From assembly GCA_041580375.1 (NCBI GenBank), contig JBFGDZ010000026.1, forward strand, positions 1 through 26,395: DNA of 26,395 nt, given 5' to 3'. This document shows, piece by piece, positions 7,123 through 14,561 of this stretch. Position numbers and translations under genes: made by a program. The notes under the pieces are model-generated. The model did not search any database, had not been told where the DNA came from, and worked only from the letters and a program-made list of their open reading frames with translations. Numbering within the stretch: the first letter of the stretch is position 1; each line of letters starts with the position of its first letter. The stretch comes from JAPUIN01 sp041580375 (GTDB taxonomy: Bacteria > Acidobacteriota > Polarisedimenticolia > Gp22-AA2).

Positions 7123-7862
7123 GAGGAGGCGCCGCGGTCTTCACGATCCTCATGATCGCGGCTCCCGGGGGGGCGGCCCCGGGGATCGGGATCTCGAGAG
7201 CGGACGATGACATCCTCTTCCGCCGCGACGCCAACGGCACGCTCGTGCTGACGAACGTTCCGAATCACGACGATCTGAAGCGGTTCCGGGCCGGACGCGG
7301 GGCGGCTTCCGCGCTCCGGGCCGATCGATTCCGCTGGATCATCGAGAGCGCGGCGATCGAGACCGGGATCCACCCGGATCTTCTGCTGGCGGTGACACAG
7401 GTCGAATCGAACTTCGACCCGACGGCCGTCTCGGTGAAGGGTGCCCAGGGGCTCATGCAGCTGATGCCGGAGACGGCGAGCAGCCTGGGGGTCTCCGATC
7501 CGTTCGATCCGGTCGAGAACGTGAGGGGCGGTGCCCGACACCTGCGCCGCCTGCTGGATCTCTTCGGGGGCGACAAACGGCTGGCCCTGGCTGCCTACAA
7601 CGCTGGCGAGACCGCCGTGCTGGAGAAGAGGGGCATCCCGCCCTATCGAGAGACGCGCGAGTACGTACGCAAGGTCCTGCGGCTGTTCGGCGAGGGGCGG
7701 GCCCCGTATCGCGAGGAACGCTCGCGCCCCCGTCGCGGAGCGGGGGATCCGGAGGGCCCGGCGATCTTCCGCTACGTCGACGAGCGGGGGGTCGTCCACT
7801 ACACGGATCAGCCGCCCCCGCCCGCCGATACCGGCGCGGAGGCCGGAACCGCTCCTCGATAG
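7119..7862 (+). CDS. Lytic transglycosylase (SLT domain) flanked by two DUF4124-like segments
   Basis: Predicted periplasmic enzyme that cleaves the MurNAc-GlcNAc bond of peptidoglycan to give 1,6-anhydro ends. GTG 7119 overlaps the alaS stop (GTGA) and gives a short signal-like N-terminus, hydrophobic to about residue 20. The SLT domain (about 72-190) has the catalytic Glu at E96 (QVESNFDPTAVS), then KGAQGLMQLMPETA and ALAAYNAGE, all family hallmarks. Short DUF4124-like segments lie on both sides: DDDILFRRDANGTLVLTNVP before and AIFRYVDERGVVHYTDQPPP after. DUF4124 is often found on envelope proteins. An internal Met at residue 12 is a less likely start. Translation is probably coupled to alaS, and add follows after 11 bp. 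The exact subfamily (MltC or Slt type) is not decided. Confidence 0.88.
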   Translation: MRGGAAVFTILMIAAPGGAAPGIGISRADDDILFRRDANGTLVLTNVPNHDDLKRFRAGRGAASALRADRFRWIIESAAIETGIHPDLLLAVTQVESNFDPTAVSVKGAQGLMQLMPETASSLGVSDPFDPVENVRGGARHLRRLLDLFGGDKRLALAAYNAGETAVLEKRGIPPYRETREYVRKVLRLFGEGRAPYREERSRPRRGAGDPEGPAIFRYVDERGVVHYTDQPPPPADTGAEAGTAPR

Positions 7863-7873
7863 GGAGGTCATCC

Positions 7874-8947
7874 GTGGGTCCGGCGCGCGCAGGTCGCGAC
7901 GACGCATCCGGGACCGATGAGGCGGTTCGGCGCGCCCTCGTCGACGCGACGCCCAAGGCGGAGATCCACGTCCATCTCGAGGGCTCCGTCGGTCCGGACA
8001 CACTCGAGGCCGTGCTCTCCGCGCAGGGCCGGCCGGTCGATCCCGGGCGGCGCCGGGAGCTGGCGGCGCTCTGCCGGCACCGGGATTTCCCCGATTTCCT
8101 CCGTCATTTCCGGGCTCTCTGCGCGGAGCTGCGCAGGCCGGAAGATTTCGATCTCATCACCGAGCGCCTGGGGCGGAGACTCCGGTCGGACGGGGCCGTC
8201 TACGCGGAGGTTCTGTGCTCGCCGTTTCTGTTCGAGCCGGCCGGAATCCCCGCGGACGAGATCCTCGACGCGGCGAGCCGGGCGGCGCGCCGTATTCGCG
8301 AGGAGGGGGGGCCGCGGCTCGCCTTCCTTCTCGACGGCGTGCGCCAGTGGGGCATCGCGTCGCTGGAGAAGGTCGTGGAAACGGCCGCTGCGCTGCGTCG
8401 CTACGACGTGATCGGCGTCGGCATGGGCGGGGACGAAAGGGCCGCGCCGACCGCAGCCTTCGAGCCCGTCTACCGTGAGGCGCGGCGCGTGGGGCTCCGG
8501 ACCGTCGTGCACGCCGGCGAGTTCGACGGGCCGCGCTCGGTCTGGGAGGCGATCGACCTGCTGGAGGTGGAGCGCGTCGGACACGGCGTGAGGAGCATCG
8601 AGGACCCGCGACTGGTGGAGACTCTCGCGCGACGGGGGATCCCGCTCGAATGCTGCCCCACGAGCAACATCGAGACCGGGGTCGTGAGCTCGTGGGAGGA
8701 GCACCCGCTGCGCGCGCTCCACCGGGCCGGGGTCCGGGTGACCGTGAACTCGGACGACCCGGGGCTCTTCGGGACGTCGCTTGCGCAGGAGTGGCGCGCG
8801 CTCGGCGACCGGCTGGGGCTCAGCGGCGCGGAGATCCTGGCGATCGGCCTCGAGACCGCGCGCGCCACGTTTTTGCCGGCCGGGGAGAAGGAAGCTTTGC
8901 TGGAGCGGATGACCGCGGCCGCCGCGCGCGCCGGCGTGGGCGCATGA
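7874..8947 (+). CDS. add: Adenosine deaminase family protein
   Basis: Metal-dependent amidohydrolase of the adenosine/adenine deaminase family, expected to deaminate a purine base or nucleoside. The 357-residue product shows the metal-site HxH (H32, H34 in EIHVHLEGS), HAGE (H213-E216, His ligand and catalytic Glu region), VGHGVRS, CPTSNIETG, and NSDDPGLFGT (292-301), where the Asp pair binds metal and base. GTG 7874 has an excellent ribosome binding site, AGGGAGGT (7861-7868). The last codons overlap the next gene (ATGA). Neighbours do not point to purine metabolism. Adenosine deaminase, adenine deaminase and aminofutalosine deaminase of the menaquinone pathway share these motifs, so the substrate is open and the symbol is provisional. 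Confidence 0.82.
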   Translation: MGPARAGRDDASGTDEAVRRALVDATPKAEIHVHLEGSVGPDTLEAVLSAQGRPVDPGRRRELAALCRHRDFPDFLRHFRALCAELRRPEDFDLITERLGRRLRSDGAVYAEVLCSPFLFEPAGIPADEILDAASRAARRIREEGGPRLAFLLDGVRQWGIASLEKVVETAAALRRYDVIGVGMGGDERAAPTAAFEPVYREARRVGLRTVVHAGEFDGPRSVWEAIDLLEVERVGHGVRSIEDPRLVETLARRGIPLECCPTSNIETGVVSSWEEHPLRALHRAGVRVTVNSDDPGLFGTSLAQEWRALGDRLGLSGAEILAIGLETARATFLPAGEKEALLERMTAAAARAGVGA

Positions 8948-11067
8948 TCGAACCGCGGATGAATCCCGATCGGGACGTCCGGCGCACGGTCTTCATGACG
9001 CTTCTGGTCGTCGCGGCCTTCGTGCTCGCGCTCGTCGTTCTCGGACGTCCGGCGACCGGGCTTCCCGGCTATTACGGCGTGCGCGATGCCGGGGCGGGGG
9101 TCGTCCCGCTCCTCGTCGACGAGCGCGGACGTCCGGTGCCGCGCATCGATCCTCGTATCGACTTTCCCTTCCCGCAGCGGCTGGACGCCGTCTACATCTT
9201 TAACTGGGACATCCCCCGTCTCGGATTCCCCGAATCGATGCCGCCCTACGCGATCGCGTGGCGCGGGGTGCTGCGCGTCCCCGAGAGCGGGGTCCACGGG
9301 TTCCAGCTCGTCGCGCGGGGCGAAGCGCAGGTTCGGATCGACGGACGCACGCTCGAGTCGCTTCCCGGAGCCGCGGCGGAGCGGCATCTCGACGCCGGGC
9401 TGCATCCGATCGAGATCGACTACGCGGTGACGGAGGGGGATGCGCGCCTGAGGCTGCTCTGGCGGCCCCCCGGAGAAAAGAAGATGCAGCCCGTGCCGGG
9501 CCGCTACCTGGGGGCCGACGCGGACGCCTTCGTGCGCGAGCGAACCCGCGCCTGGTCGCGCACCGCGCTCGTCCTGCTCGCGATCGCGGCCGCGATCGCG
9601 CTCGTCCTGCCGGGCTCAAGGAGGTCCGTTCTCGCCGGCCGGCTCCTCTCCGGAGGCCCGCGGCTGGCGCTGGGTCTGATCCTCCTCCTGGCCGCCCTGC
9701 TGCGGTTCCACGACTACGCGCTCGTGCCTTTCCACCACGAAACGGCGGACGAGTATCAGCACGCCTGGGAGGGGTGGAACCTGCTGCACGAGGGGACCCC
9801 CGCGTCGTGGAGCGCGTTCCCGGATCGCTACCCGCAGGAGCGCGTGCGCGAGTTCCGCTGGTTCGGGGATCCCTACGCGCTCGTCTGGCCCTACTTCGAT
9901 CATCCTCCGCTGTTCTCGGTGCTCGTGGGGCTGGTGGCCTCGATCGGCGCCGCCCTCCGCGGCGGCATGCCCGCCGGCGGTCCGGGGTACCTGCTGTGCA
10001 CGCTGCCGATGATGCGTCTCGTGCCGATCGCGCTCAGCCTGCTGGGCGTCGTCCTCGTGCACCGGCTGGCCCGCGCCTACGGGGCTCCGGAGCGCGCGGC
10101 TCTGCTCGGGGCGCTGTGCTACGCGACGATGCCGATCCTCGTCCTGGGGCATCGACTGGTGAAGGCCGAGAATCTGCTCGCGGTCCTCCTGATGGGGGCG
10201 ATCCTGCTCGTCGAGCGGCACAAACGCACCGGCCGGACGGCGGACGCCGTCCTGGCGGGCCTGCTCTGCGGCCTCGCCCTGTGGACCAAGGCGACGGGCG
10301 TGGCGGTGATCGCGATCGTGGTGGCGCTGATGGCGGCCGCGCGGCGGTACCGGGGCGCGGCGCTGGCGTCCGCGATCGCCGCCGGCATCGGGCTTCTGTA
10401 TCTGGGATACGCCTGGTTGTATGACTGGAGCACCTTCACGGCCGTGATTCACGCCCAGGCGACCACCAAGTGGGCGAGCCTCGACTCGTTCCTGGACCTG
10501 CTCGCCGGGAAGGTGGTCGTCAAGCCGTTCGGCCGCGGCTGGTACCTGTTTCTGCTCCTGGCCGCGGCGTACGCGGCTCTGCGTCGTCCGCGCGCCCTGC
10601 TCGTGCCGGTGGCGATCTACGTGATGATCCTGGCCATGACCGCCGACTTCCGGGTGGTGTATGGATGGTACCGCCTCCCGATCGCGCCGTTCCTCTGCAT
10701 CGCAGCCGGATTCTATCTGCATGAGATGCTCGAGAAGGCGGATCTCTACCGCGTCTTCCCGTTCGCCGCGACGGCCGTCGTCACCGGTCTGCTCTACGCG
10801 TTCGCGATCGATCCGATCGCCACGGCCTCGGTGCCCGGATCGGCCCGGCCCGTGACCATCTCCGTCGCGCAGACGCAGGCGGCGGTCGTCCTGTTCTCGC
10901 TCTTCGCGATCGGCCCGTATCTGCTGCGGCTCGTTCACGATCGCGACTGGACGCGCCGGCTGGCGCGCGGTGTGACCTGGGGCCTCCTGGCGGTCTTCGT
11001 CGTGACCTGCGTGAGCAGCGTCGGAGGGCTGGTGGAGATCTACGCGCGCACGAGCGGTCTGAGGTAG
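8944..11067 (+). CDS. GT39-like membrane glycosyltransferase with N-terminal PA14 domain
   Basis: Predicted polytopic membrane glycosyltransferase of the GT-C fold (ArnT/PMT-like) that would move a sugar from a lipid carrier onto an extracytoplasmic acceptor. From the N-terminus of the 707-residue product: a transmembrane helix at about 15-36, then a PA14-type domain (about 80-185: WRGVLRVPESGVHGFQLV, VRIDGRTLE, LDAGLHPIEIDY, ARLRLLWRPPGE), then a second helix (about 200-220) and many further helices. The GT-C acidic pair is D269-E270 (HHETADEYQHAWEG), directly after a membrane helix as expected. If helix 1 runs from inside to outside, the PA14 domain and the catalytic loop face the same side. 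The common acidic pair of calcium-binding PA14 domains is replaced (ARGEAQVRI). ATG 8944 overlaps the add stop (ATGA). Donor and acceptor cannot be named. Confidence 0.82.
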   Translation: MIEPRMNPDRDVRRTVFMTLLVVAAFVLALVVLGRPATGLPGYYGVRDAGAGVVPLLVDERGRPVPRIDPRIDFPFPQRLDAVYIFNWDIPRLGFPESMPPYAIAWRGVLRVPESGVHGFQLVARGEAQVRIDGRTLESLPGAAAERHLDAGLHPIEIDYAVTEGDARLRLLWRPPGEKKMQPVPGRYLGADADAFVRERTRAWSRTALVLLAIAAAIALVLPGSRRSVLAGRLLSGGPRLALGLILLLAALLRFHDYALVPFHHETADEYQHAWEGWNLLHEGTPASWSAFPDRYPQERVREFRWFGDPYALVWPYFDHPPLFSVLVGLVASIGAALRGGMPAGGPGYLLCTLPMMRLVPIALSLLGVVLVHRLARAYGAPERAALLGALCYATMPILVLGHRLVKAENLLAVLLMGAILLVERHKRTGRTADAVLAGLLCGLALWTKATGVAVIAIVVALMAAARRYRGAALASAIAAGIGLLYLGYAWLYDWSTFTAVIHAQATTKWASLDSFLDLLAGKVVVKPFGRGWYLFLLLAAAYAALRRPRALLVPVAIYVMILAMTADFRVVYGWYRLPIAPFLCIAAGFYLHEMLEKADLYRVFPFAATAVVTGLLYAFAIDPIATASVPGSARPVTISVAQTQAAVVLFSLFAIGPYLLRLVHDRDWTRRLARGVTWGLLAVFVVTCVSSVGGLVEIYARTSGLR

Positions 11068-11073
11068 GCCGCG

Positions 11074-11093
11074 GATCCGCAACGGGGCGGATC
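11074..11093. terminator. Hairpin between convergent genes, possible bidirectional terminator
   Basis: GATCCGC (11074-11080) pairs perfectly with GCGGATC (11087-11093) around a 6-nt loop. It sits in the 40-bp gap between the glycosyltransferase stop (11067) and the end of the - strand phosphohexomutase (11108). No T-run is seen on either strand. Confidence 0.45.
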
Positions 11094-11107
11094 GGCCGGG
11101 CGGCGTC

Positions 11108-12502
11108 TCACGGCTCCGGCTTCTTGATCCGCGTCAGCCCCGCCCGGAGCAGGCGGTCCACGACCCGGTCGGTGCGCGCCTCGCAGTAGAGCCGGAGGAG
11201 AGGCTCCGTGCCGGACGGGCGGAACAGGATCCAGCCGTCGTCGCCGAACAGCAGCTTGACCCCGTCGAGCGTGTCGATCCCCGCGACCGTCAATCCCCCC
11301 AGGCGCGCGGGGGGCCGGGTGCGGATCGCCTCGACCGCTCTGCGCCCTGCCGGCGCGGGCATGGGCACGTCGATCCTTCTGTAGGCGTACCTCCCGTACT
11401 CGTTCTCCATGACGGCGATCCTTCGGCTGAGCCTCCGATCGCCCCGCGCCAGCATCTCCATCAGCAGGAGACCGATGAGAATGCCGTCGCGCTCGGGCAG
11501 GTAGCGCTTGACGCCGATCCCGCCACTCTCCTCTCCGCCCACCAGGACGTCCTGCTCGAGCATCAGCCGCGCGATGTGCTTGAAGCCGACCGGCAGATCG
11601 TGGAACGGCAGTTCGAATCGGCGGGCGATCTTCTCGGCGAGCAGGGTGTTGGCGAACGTGCGCGCGATCGCGCCCCGCCAGTTCCGCGCCCGGATGAGGT
11701 GCAGAGCGATGAGCGGGAAGATCTGAAGAGGTGAGACGGCCCGTCCCTTCTCATCGCAGATCCCGATGCGATCGGCATCGCCGTCCGTGGCGATTCCGAT
11801 GTGGGCGCGATGGCGCTGCACGGCGTCGGAGAGGGGCCCCAGGAGATCGGGGCGCGGCTCCGGATGGGTGCCGCCGAACAGGACGTCGGGCTCGCCGCGC
11901 AGCGTCACGACACGGACGCGCCCGCCGCGCAGGAGCCCTTCGAGGATGCGGCCTCCCGCGCCGTGCATGCTGTCGACGACGACGCGCAGCGGTGCGTTTT
12001 TGATCGTCTCCAGGTCGGCCACGGCCACGAGCCTCGGCACGTAGGCGGGCAGGAACGGGTGGCGGCGTTCGGGCGGCCGGCCGATGCGCGGCGCGCGCCG
12101 TCCGAGCAGGGCCTCGATGCGCGAGGTCAGTTCCGGGGGCGCGCTGCCCCCGAAAGCGGCCTTGATCTTGATCCCGTTGTATTGCGGGGGATTGTGGCTG
12201 GCTGTGACGCCGATGCCGAGCGGAGCCCCGCTCGCGACCACCTGGCACGAGAGCATCGGGGTCGTGATCGGCGTGTCGGGCAGGATGGTCGGGATCCCGT
12301 TGGCCTCGAGCACGGCCGCGATGCTCTCGGCGAAGCGCTGGCTGAGGAACCGGACGTCGTATCCGACCGGGACCGGCGATCCGGACCGGCCCTCCTCGTG
12401 GACCAGATCGGCCACGGCCTGCGCGACGACCCTCACGCTGTCGAACGTGAACTCGTCGGCGATGACGCCCCGCCATCCATCGGTTCCGAATCGAATCGTC
12501 AC
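11108..12502 (-). CDS. Phosphoglucomutase/phosphomannomutase family protein
   Basis: Alpha-D-phosphohexomutase that shifts phosphate between C1 and C6 of glucose or mannose, feeding nucleotide-sugar, polysaccharide or glycan synthesis. The 464-residue product has the four-domain pattern: active phosphoserine S102 in TASHNPPQYNG, metal loop DGDADR (240-245), sugar-binding loop GEESGG (323-328) and phosphate-binding RPSGTEP (428-434). The GTG at 12502-12500 has GGAG five bases upstream on the - strand. It is the only - strand gene here, read towards the glycosyltransferase and away from pgsA. The GEESGG loop suggests a dual glucose/mannose enzyme, but GlmM-like specificity cannot be excluded. 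I found no convincing promoter on this strand. Confidence 0.9.
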   Translation of the reverse strand: MTIRFGTDGWRGVIADEFTFDSVRVVAQAVADLVHEEGRSGSPVPVGYDVRFLSQRFAESIAAVLEANGIPTILPDTPITTPMLSCQVVASGAPLGIGVTASHNPPQYNGIKIKAAFGGSAPPELTSRIEALLGRRAPRIGRPPERRHPFLPAYVPRLVAVADLETIKNAPLRVVVDSMHGAGGRILEGLLRGGRVRVVTLRGEPDVLFGGTHPEPRPDLLGPLSDAVQRHRAHIGIATDGDADRIGICDEKGRAVSPLQIFPLIALHLIRARNWRGAIARTFANTLLAEKIARRFELPFHDLPVGFKHIARLMLEQDVLVGGEESGGIGVKRYLPERDGILIGLLLMEMLARGDRRLSRRIAVMENEYGRYAYRRIDVPMPAPAGRRAVEAIRTRPPARLGGLTVAGIDTLDGVKLLFGDDGWILFRPSGTEPLLRLYCEARTDRVVDRLLRAGLTRIKKPEP

Positions 12503-12513
12503 CGCCGCTCCGG

Positions 12514-12542
12514 TTGACCGGTCATTGTCCTTATGTTATTTT
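12514..12542 (+). promoter_or_regulatory. Candidate promoter of the pgsA operon
   Basis: TTGACC (12514-12519) and TATTTT (12537-12542) are separated by exactly 17 bp. The predicted start near 12549 gives a long leader of about 120 nt before pgsA. The -35 box is 12 bp from the divergent phosphohexomutase start codon, so this promoter overlaps the region that must carry the opposite gene's 5' end. Confidence 0.5.
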
Positions 12543-12548
12543 CCGCCC

Positions 12549-12667
12549 GCCCCACGCGACCGGCGATGTGAGGCTCGCGGCGCGGACGCGAGGAGCGCGA
12601 GAGACGAGGTAGGCGCAGCCTGGCGGACGCATTCTACACATCGCGCAGATCGCCGGCAACCGATGCG
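12549..12667 (+). promoter_or_regulatory. Structured leader upstream of pgsA
   Basis: The leader can fold in competing ways. GCGATGTG (12563-12570) is complementary to CACATCGC (12637-12644). The overlapping CCGGCGAT (12560-12567) is complementary to ATCGCCGG (12649-12656), which lies just before the pgsA ATG. A local hairpin pairs CTCGCG 12574-12579 with CGCGAG 12587-12592. The two long pairings cannot form together. No known riboswitch class is recognised; chance pairing in GC-rich DNA is a real possibility. Confidence 0.3.
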
Positions 12668-13261
12668 ATGATCAACCTACCGACCTGGATCACGATCATC
12701 CGCATCTTCCTGACGCCCGTCCTGGTGGTCGTCCTGATGACGCGGGTCAGCGCGTTCGAGCCGATCGGTCTCTCCTGGCAGATGATCGGTGTGGGCGTCT
12801 TTCTGCTCGCTTCCCTCACCGACTACCTGGACGGCTGGCTCGCGCGCCGCCGCGATCAGGTGACCACTCTGGGGATCCTGCTCGATCCGATCGCGGACAA
12901 GCTGCTGACCTCCGCCGCCTTCATCTCGCTCGTTCAGGTGGGAGCGGTGCCGGCCTGGATGGTGTGGGTCCTCCTCGGGCGCGAGTTCGCCGTGGACGGA
13001 CTGCGCATGATCGCCAGCAGCCAGGGCATCACGATCGGGGCCAGCATCTGGGGGAAGTACAAGACCGGCAGCCAGGTCGTCGCGATCGTGCTGCTCATCC
13101 TGGGCTACCGGTACCTCGGGCGTTGGAGCCTCGCGGGCGACATCGCGATCTGGGTCGTGGTGCTCATGGCGATGCTCTCTGGAGCGGACTACTTCATGAA
13201 ATTCTCGCGGCGCCTGGGCGTGACGGGCCGCCCGCAGGCTCGCGGGGAGGGGGACGCGTGA
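12668..13261 (+). CDS. pgsA: CDP-diacylglycerol--glycerol-3-phosphate 3-phosphatidyltransferase
   Basis: Integral membrane enzyme that makes phosphatidylglycerol-phosphate from CDP-diacylglycerol and glycerol-3-phosphate, the committed step to PG and cardiolipin. The 197-residue product carries the complete CDP-alcohol phosphotransferase motif: D55-G56-x2-A59-R60-x8-G69-x3-D73-x3-D77. Hydrophobic helices surround it (about 7-24, 38-52, 83-101, 120-140 and 150-178). NLPTWITIIRIFLTPVL at the start is typical of PgsA. ATG 12668 has only a weak ribosome binding site after a structured leader. The stop overlaps the next GTG (GTGA at 13258-13261). With gpsA, plsY and plsC further down the same run, the phosphatidylglycerol role is favoured over other CDP-alcohol transferases. 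Confidence 0.93.
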   Translation: MINLPTWITIIRIFLTPVLVVVLMTRVSAFEPIGLSWQMIGVGVFLLASLTDYLDGWLARRRDQVTTLGILLDPIADKLLTSAAFISLVQVGAVPAWMVWVLLGREFAVDGLRMIASSQGITIGASIWGKYKTGSQVVAIVLLILGYRYLGRWSLAGDIAIWVVVLMAMLSGADYFMKFSRRLGVTGRPQARGEGDA

Positions 13262-13932
13262 GCAGGGCGTCGGCCGACCGGACCTTCTGGGGCCGGATCC
13301 GCGGCCTCTTCCTCACCGGCCTCGCCATCATTCTTCCCCTGATCATCACGATCTGGGTTCTGCGGCTGCTGTTCGACCTCGTGCACGGCATCACCACGCC
13401 CCTGATCCTCCGAATCCTGACGCTTCTTCCGTTCCCCTACATCGACGATCCTGCCTTCACGACCTATGCCGCACCCCTGATCGGATTCGTGATCACGTTG
13501 TTCCTCGTGATACTCGTCGGGGCCCTCGCGACGAACCTGCTGGGGCGGCAGATCGTGACGGCGTTCGACCGGTTGATGCTGCGCATACCGGTGATCAAGG
13601 GTATCTACGGGGCGGCACGGCAGCTCCTCGACGCCTTTCACGCCAAGAGCCACTCGTTTCAGCGCGTGGTCGCCGTCGAGTATCCGAGCCGGGGCATCTA
13701 CACGCTCGGATTCGTCACCCGGGACTCCACCACCGTCCATTCGGCCGGCGGCGAGAGGGACCTCCACGGCCACGCCCTGATCTTCCTGCCGACATCCCCG
13801 AATCCGACCTCGGGCTGGCTCGTCGCCGTGCCGGGCGATCGCATGGTGCCTCTCGACATGACGGTGGAGGAGGGCGCGAAGATGATCGTGAGCGGGGGAC
13901 TCGTGGTCCCGCAACGCTGGCTCATTCCGTAG
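13258..13932 (+). CDS. DUF502 family membrane protein
   Basis: Member of the DUF502 membrane protein family, whose biochemical role is not established. The 224-residue product has two clear transmembrane segments near the N-terminus (about 12-36 and 66-90). A soluble C-terminal part contains the family blocks IPVIKGIYGAARQLLDAF, LGFVTRD, and IFLPTSPNPTSGWLVAVPGDRM, followed by MTVEEGAKMIVSGG. GTG 13258 overlaps the pgsA stop, and GGGAGGGGGA just upstream is a strong ribosome binding site. Its place inside a phospholipid operon suggests an envelope or membrane-homeostasis function, which is inference. plsC follows after 20 bp. Confidence 0.9.
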   Translation: MSRASADRTFWGRIRGLFLTGLAIILPLIITIWVLRLLFDLVHGITTPLILRILTLLPFPYIDDPAFTTYAAPLIGFVITLFLVILVGALATNLLGRQIVTAFDRLMLRIPVIKGIYGAARQLLDAFHAKSHSFQRVVAVEYPSRGIYTLGFVTRDSTTVHSAGGERDLHGHALIFLPTSPNPTSGWLVAVPGDRMVPLDMTVEEGAKMIVSGGLVVPQRWLIP

Positions 13933-13952
13933 GACCGGGACAGGCTCTTACG

Positions 13953-14561
13953 ATGTTCTACTGGTTCGTGAAGGGCGTCTTCTATCCCTTCGTGCGCCTG
14001 TATCTGAGGATGACGCGCGAGGGGCTGGAGCATCTGCCGCGCCGCGGTCCGGTCATCGTCGTCGCCAACCACTCCTCGTACGTCGATCCGATCGTGCTCG
14101 GATCGGCCTCGCCGCGGTCGATCCACTTCGTCGTTCTGCAGAGCATGTTCGATATGCTCCTGCTCCGCTGGTTCTACTGGGGCATGGGCACCATCCCCGT
14201 GCGTCTGGAGGGGCAGGACTCGCGCGGCATCAAGCGCGCCATACGGTGCCTCTCCCGCGGGCGGGCGCTGGGGATCTTCCCGGAGGGCACGCGCAGCGCC
14301 GACGGCCGGATCGGCTCGCCGCGGCCGGGGGCGGCCATGATCGCGGCCCTCTCCGGCGCGCCGGTCGTGCCGGCCTTCATCGAAGGAGCCCACCGGGTGC
14401 TCCCGGTCGGCGGTCGGTTCCCGAAGCCGGTCCGCGTGCACGTGCGATTCGGCCCCCCCCTGCGCTTCGAGCGCCGTCACGGCCGGCAGGGGCGCGAGGC
14501 GCTCGCCGGTTTCTCCGAAGCGGTGGTCGAGGCCGTGCGCCGTCTCGAGCCGGCGTCATGA
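13953..14561 (+). CDS. plsC: 1-acyl-sn-glycerol-3-phosphate acyltransferase
   Basis: Membrane-associated acyltransferase that adds the second acyl chain to lysophosphatidic acid to give phosphatidic acid. The 202-residue product has the HX4D catalytic motif NHSSYVD (H40, D45), the acyl-acceptor motif FPEGTR (109-114) and motif IV VPAFIEG (139-145). The N-terminal hydrophobic stretch (about 1-18) probably anchors it to the membrane. It is compact relative to E. coli PlsC but typical of many bacterial homologues. The stop overlaps the next ATG. PlsY and GpsA, which make its substrate, are encoded three and four genes downstream, so a phospholipid role is more likely than an ornithine-lipid or lysophospholipid acyltransferase role. 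Confidence 0.92.
   Translation: MFYWFVKGVFYPFVRLYLRMTREGLEHLPRRGPVIVVANHSSYVDPIVLGSASPRSIHFVVLQSMFDMLLLRWFYWGMGTIPVRLEGQDSRGIKRAIRCLSRGRALGIFPEGTRSADGRIGSPRPGAAMIAALSGAPVVPAFIEGAHRVLPVGGRFPKPVRVHVRFGPPLRFERRHGRQGREALAGFSEAVVEAVRRLEPAS

Noticed and set aside
8650..8943. Upstream extension of the PA14-glycosyltransferase frame into add
   Set aside because: It is a shadow of add. ATG 8944 with the ATGA overlap starts directly before the first membrane helix.
12503..12570. - strand promoter for the phosphohexomutase
   Set aside because: Candidate -10 boxes (TAACAT, GACAAT when read on the - strand) have no -35 partner at normal spacing.
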